DNA from: Dysgonomonas sp. PH5-45
GTDB lineage: Bacteria > Bacteroidota > Bacteroidia > Bacteroidales > Dysgonomonadaceae
DNA length: 45,557 nt
Reading direction: 5' to 3'
Assembly (NCBI RefSeq): GCF_029893235.1
Contig: NZ_JARXWE010000025.1
Coordinates: 1-45,557 of the forward strand
The notes below the pieces were generated by a model. It had not been told where the DNA came from. It was given only the letters and a program-made list of their open reading frames with translations, and searched no databases. Made by a program: the position numbers and the translations under genes. Shown here in pieces: positions 42,701 through 45,557 of the stretch. Each line of letters begins with the position of its first letter. The first letter of the stretch is position 1.

Positions 42701-44712
42701 AATTCGTTATATTGATCCCCGGGTTTCCCTTGGAAGAAGTTACCGCTTATGTTGTCTATTATAATCTTTGAGTCTTTAGTTTGTTCCTCAGTTAAAGCCG
42801 CACCGCCTACGTGAAGCCAGCCGCCACTGTTAGATGGTTTTGACCAAACTTTTAAATGAATAGTAGCCCCTGCAATATTCAACGTGCGACCAGTCTTACA
42901 ACGGCTGTTGTTAAGATTGAATTCGGAGTTTACTAAGCCCCCATCAACGCCGCTATAGAAGCGGAAAGCAGTTACCGTTCGCTTATTAAAATCCAAATGG
43001 CCGCTTTGAAATTGGATACCATTGAAACGGCCCATATCATTTGTATAACGAGCTTGGTCTTTGCTGACAAGTTCAATATCGTCTTGAAAAGTCCATTTTC
43101 CGGTTCCGGTAGCTGAACCTTGGGAAAAGCTATTGAAATAAATCGGTACTTCATTCAGTTTTACCCCATTCATGGTAATTTTTTCGTCCGTGTCGGTGCT
43201 CCTGAAAACAAGCGAGGCGGTAAGGGTTGTGAAAATTTCTGGCTTTTCTACTTTCATATTTTTTTGCAGTTCAAGCGAGCCATGAATTTCTATTGGAAAA
43301 TAAACCATAACCAATGGCGGATTGCCACCTTTGAATGTGAGATCATGAGCATAGGCCGTCATATCAATCAATACCTGATCGCCACTCGCCAATCCGGAAG
43401 TGCCATCAAAGACTACATTGTCGAAAGGCGTAGGGACGCAACTTCCACTCCAATGAGCAGGGTCGTTCCATCGGCCAGCTCCGCCTTTCCATGTACGAGT
43501 TACTCCTGATGTAATAGGAGTAATAGTCCACCCGTCGTTGTTTCCGCCGTCAAGACCTATGGCAGTACGAGGACCGCCACTAAGGGCGATGTCTGTAATC
43601 AATACACTCTCCGCTCTTACAGTACCAGGGCTACCTTTGATAGTACGTCGGACCGTTGGATTAAAACTGCAAAGCTCAATAAATCCTCCGCAACCAGAGC
43701 TTCCAAAAGGCCTGATATCCAGTGTTGTATTGACGGTTATATCACCTTTCAATTCATATTTCCCCGGTGCGTAGAGTTGCAAAGTATTTGTTGTAATGGT
43801 TCCTCCCTCTGCTAAAGTACCATTGGCTCCCGTGAAACTCAATCGATCGAAGTTTCCACTGTAAATTTTGATAGGAACCCATCCGCCAGCCACCACGTCT
43901 ACAATGTTGTATTGGTCTGTAGCTGCGTTGGTTTTTAACCAAGCTTTGGGAATCATTTCTGAGTGATAGTTCTTTTTTTGAGACAAATTAATCGTAGAGC
44001 CGGAAGTGGCAGCCAAACGAGTCAAAGCTTGAGTTGAATTGTATTCCCAACGAGACACATTGACCGTTGCATTTTTCATGCTTATTGAGGCAGTGTTATT
44101 TGTATGGAAATAAAAGCCGGTGTAGGTTTTGCCATCCAATATTAATTTCCCTTGATTAACACTAATTCCCCGTTGGTTCGGAGGGTTAGTATAATCACTG
44201 GACACGATGGTTAAGTTATCCATTAGCGTCCACTCTCCGCCAGAGCCATTAAATAAAAATTTATGATAGAAAGTAGCCCCCCAGGTTTTAATTTTATTTC
44301 CCGTGGTATTAGACAGGAAACTGATGGTGTAATTAGTATTATCAAGAGGATCTGTGGGCTTTTCAATTTCCATCCCGTCCTGAAATATGAGTGAACCATG
44401 TATGTACATATTTGCCTTTATTATCAATTTCGGAGGGGCAAGGCAATCAAATGTCAAGTCTAGGGCAGAGGCATCCGCATCGATGGTTACCGCAGATCCA
44501 GCAACCAACCCTGATTGATCATCAAAAAATACATTGTCATCTTTAGTCGGAGCATTGGTATAAGAAGCCCCACCACTGGTTTTCCAATGACTGATGTCTG
44601 ACCATGTTCCGCTACCGCCTCGCCAATAGAAGTCGGCGGCTTGAAGGGCATTGCTGCCTAATGCGGTAAACAGCACCAGCAGTAATATATATTGCAAAGT
44701 TTTTCTTTTCAT
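39757..44712 (-). CDS. Large secreted repetitive surface protein
   Basis: 1651 residues from the ATG at 44712 (an ATG 12 bases earlier is possible), with a signal peptide (MKRKT plus hydrophobic core, cleavage near ALQAA). At least three long repeats begin with a W-x-G-G-x-G-x-W-x-D-x-x-x-W pattern followed by 'DNV.FD..SG': near residues 27, 405 and 806. A shorter fourth W-G-x-W block lies near 1305, after an Ig-like stretch ('DAGVYWCVVDYVGDGTGCKLAKWITV'). Each long repeat is a beta-rich unit of ~380-400 residues, suggesting an extended cell-surface structure. Such proteins in Bacteroidota usually end in a type IX secretion sorting domain. Here the sequence stops at 'LLPGDKLR' with no such domain, so it may be truncated. 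The IS remnant lies just beyond. Confidence 0.75.
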   Translation of the reverse strand: MKRKTLQYILLLVLFTALGSNALQAADFYWRGGSGTWSDISHWKTSGGASYTNAPTKDDNVFFDDQSGLVAGSAVTIDADASALDLTFDCLAPPKLIIKANMYIHGSLIFQDGMEIEKPTDPLDNTNYTISFLSNTTGNKIKTWGATFYHKFLFNGSGGEWTLMDNLTIVSSDYTNPPNQRGISVNQGKLILDGKTYTGFYFHTNNTASISMKNATVNVSRWEYNSTQALTRLAATSGSTINLSQKKNYHSEMIPKAWLKTNAATDQYNIVDVVAGGWVPIKIYSGNFDRLSFTGANGTLAEGGTITTNTLQLYAPGKYELKGDITVNTTLDIRPFGSSGCGGFIELCSFNPTVRRTIKGSPGTVRAESVLITDIALSGGPRTAIGLDGGNNDGWTITPITSGVTRTWKGGAGRWNDPAHWSGSCVPTPFDNVVFDGTSGLASGDQVLIDMTAYAHDLTFKGGNPPLVMVYFPIEIHGSLELQKNMKVEKPEIFTTLTASLVFRSTDTDEKITMNGVKLNEVPIYFNSFSQGSATGTGKWTFQDDIELVSKDQARYTNDMGRFNGIQFQSGHLDFNKRTVTAFRFYSGVDGGLVNSEFNLNNSRCKTGRTLNIAGATIHLKVWSKPSNSGGWLHVGGAALTEEQTKDSKIIIDNISGNFFQGKPGDQYNELECLGSGIGPSGDVFGFIKSGKHKKITIGAAHAQIFSLETDELIFTTHGKYKMKTPDSPVKVNKLLKSSSCGGAIIIYSEVPGSPRKFEMGAAGVVDLSNLSLTDIHIGPSTYTVKESVDLGGNKGWTFNTGTPKEFYWVGGTGNWSDPNNWAHSSGETQTKATCIPGLTDNVTFDKNSFSASGQTVKLDGTAFCNNMKWIDDDGKYPVFNMAGYGIQISGSLELKKGMEISGMDPLNDNYGKAMIFTSSRSMETIKTNGVKIPCHMIFEGRGGWKLLDELYQTGHASQSFLFKNGHLDFNGQKVSINSFTSTNTTNPDRTLKIAGSIITITGYPHNPWQYTGGAALTYEDTKNSTIIVGPAGQYATPNIFEAKVGDVYYNLESTRPNFQIKDATFNKVYLDEHTTINNIVTDTLWFEQDDHTFQFTAGNTSTINKAWFASGNNCHPNSIIKSTSETILANVNILSDAANYTEVGTGGETLQDNILLMDYVSLRNMNALTGTGKAIPKLGSASNHDAASTNWLYAPKGNNISSGLDKGPTIRCEFYAYTIRSAGMVPTPKSIVEWYKEPEGFPDPETQEEKLRPIQPSGNAVLVSTDFDIKVKRPTDAGVYWCVVDYVGDGTGCKLAKWITVKAADVGYLIWNGRKGNQDWHDYGNWELTKGNNDNPDNAIPSKCVSVLIPDGINNYPDLTKTSLYDFGDSVGETNEPACDIITFEHGGEVLRTDLLNYSEAIVELELNSSQWYMLSAPLHDTYSGDLYVNKPERYEDGYLVYPMLFNQDNPQTDSLQTGTQYLWSNSFNNVDREFALGEGFALWVKGNDPKFTFPKDDEQYYIYSIGNQEKVDSVVAIDRTYLGRFIYERSPLSGEIVTLPEFTGAAVDEYILVGNPFMCHLKIREFLLRNSPSIDPGEFTIAYGESTTEGKVDSYVTFKWDGTNYKNKDNETMDLIAPMQSFLVKAKSANPTLTVDIKDTKLLPGDKLR

Positions 44713-44785
44713 AACTATAAGCATTGTTTTATATGAGTTTTATTTGTTTTCATACGAATCTGGCACAAGCAATTTGCCACAACTA

Positions 44786-45439
44786 TTAGGGATTTATTTT
44801 ATTACTGTCTTTATAACTACATGCGTTCGATACTTTCAGCCAGATAGGCTCGGTATACTCTGTACCAACGGCAGGAGCAGGCATCTGTAATGTAGGGGTA
44901 GTTGAACCCGATATACCCCCACCATCATTAAGCTTTGTATCGCCTAAATACCATTGATAGGTGAGCGGTTCAGTAGCATCGTCAGGGAGTATTTCATCCA
45001 CCTTGAATGTGTAAAAAATAAATTCATGTACAGGCTTTATGAAAACGGATAATAATTCAACGCAAGGGTTGGGGCATTTCTCGTGCATCCTCACCCATTT
45101 CTCACCATTCCAGTGATATAGTCCGGGGCAGATATTGGTGCCCAATACCGTATTGGTGTTGTATACCCATAGTCCGGTATGAACTTTCTTGTCCCAGGTA
45201 GCACTGGCATTAGCCATCGTTTCCGACATGTCAGTACCCGTTTCCGCTAATAGTTTTACGCGGGGCATCAATAGCCCACGAGCCGAATTGACGCCTGTTT
45301 CGTCTGTCTCTTTGAGTTGCAGGATGGCCCCATCGGCGGGCTTTTCGCCCATCCCTACGGTTACCTGTGCCTTGATGCCGGAAAAGCCGGAAAGCAAGAT
45401 AACAAACATAAGGAATTTGATTGATTGCAAATATTTCAT
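44786..45439 (-). CDS. Secreted protein of unknown function with Ig-like segment
   Basis: 217 residues from the ATG at 45439, which gives a clean signal peptide (MKYLQSIKFLMFVILLSGFSGIKAQ). An ATG at 45484 would add 15 residues and overlaps the upstream stop as TAATG, so coupled translation from there cannot be excluded. The mature start 'VTVGMGEKPADGAILQLKETDE...GLLMPRVKL' is a common opening of Bacteroidota surface proteins. The C-terminal half is an Ig-like or PKD-like segment ('PLTYQWYLGDTKLNDGG...TPTLQMPA...YWLKVSNAC'-like pattern). It sits 73 bases before the 1651-residue protein and is probably cotranscribed with it. Confidence 0.75.
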   Translation of the reverse strand: MKYLQSIKFLMFVILLSGFSGIKAQVTVGMGEKPADGAILQLKETDETGVNSARGLLMPRVKLLAETGTDMSETMANASATWDKKVHTGLWVYNTNTVLGTNICPGLYHWNGEKWVRMHEKCPNPCVELLSVFIKPVHEFIFYTFKVDEILPDDATEPLTYQWYLGDTKLNDGGGISGSTTPTLQMPAPAVGTEYTEPIWLKVSNACSYKDSNKINP

Positions 45440-45483
45440 ATTTTGTTTTTTTTGTCTATCTGAAGGAAATCTTGTGTTAGTCA

Positions 45484-45557
45484 TTAGTTAGGGTCGGTCA
45501 GGCTAACGGGTAGCCATTCGTATTCAGGGTCTTTTGCTTTATCGTAGTTCCATACAT
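45484..45557 (-). CDS. 3' end of an unidentified gene (partial)
   Basis: The last 23 codons of a minus-strand gene enter from the window edge, ending WNYDKAKDPEYEWLPVSLTDPN and a TAA at 45484-45486. The frame is supported by the TAATG overlap with the next open frame on the same strand and by the absence of stops up to the edge. Too little is present to identify the product. Its context suggests another secreted surface protein of the same operon. Confidence 0.55.
   Translation of the reverse strand, partial: VWNYDKAKDPEYEWLPVSLTDPN

Overview
The window looks like chromosomal DNA from a Bacteroidota member, most probably order Bacteroidales (family not determinable by eye). The signs are: many genes preceded by the Bacteroidetes-type -7 box TAnnTTTG instead of an E. 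coli-type -10; A-rich leaders in place of strong Shine-Dalgarno sites; a GT3 (eukaryote-like) glycogen synthase beside a GT35 phosphorylase; a System II (ResB/CcsA) cytochrome c assembly pair behind nrfHA; and large secreted multi-repeat surface proteins. No tRNA, rRNA, CRISPR array or prophage was seen.

Layout. 1-9.3 kb holds single genes and short operons: two related secreted thioredoxin-like proteins, a TraB/GumN protein, a DUF2156 protein with a GNAT acetyltransferase, a YycJ-like metallo-beta-lactamase-fold protein, a FabK/nitronate monooxygenase-like flavoprotein, and a PlsC-like acyltransferase with a nitrilase. 9.4-13.8 kb encodes glycogen synthesis and breakdown. 13.9-17.8 kb carries a long PurF-like amidotransferase and glmS. 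18.1-25.3 kb is one operon for a MacAB-TolC-type efflux system, ending in an SGNH hydrolase and a YciO/YrdC protein. 25.6-28.0 kb is a fused aspartokinase-homoserine dehydrogenase.

28.2-39.2 kb is a coherent nitrogen-oxide and sulfur redox island: a four-domain CoA-disulfide-reductase/rhodanese/TusA/DsrE fusion with a MarR regulator; a ferredoxin-like protein - hybrid cluster protein (Hcp) - cupin operon; a divergent Crp/Fnr regulator (HcpR-like); and nrfHA with ResB and CcsA. Two nearly identical 16-bp palindromes, CGTAAC-N4-GTTACG, lie at the same distance (32-33 bp, centre to centre) from the -7 boxes of three promoters: hcp operon, regulator and nrfHA. This suggests that one regulator ties nitrite reduction to ammonium to the removal of nitric oxide and hydroxylamine by-products.

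39.4-45.6 kb is accessory: an IS630-type transposase remnant, a 1651-residue repetitive surface protein that may be truncated next to it, a small secreted partner, and the 3' end of another gene. The observations most worth a second look are the shared operator architecture, a QLDLF beta-clamp-like motif at the very N-terminus of the YycJ-like protein (whose transcript looks almost leaderless), and a 143-bp palindromic repeat element after thrA.
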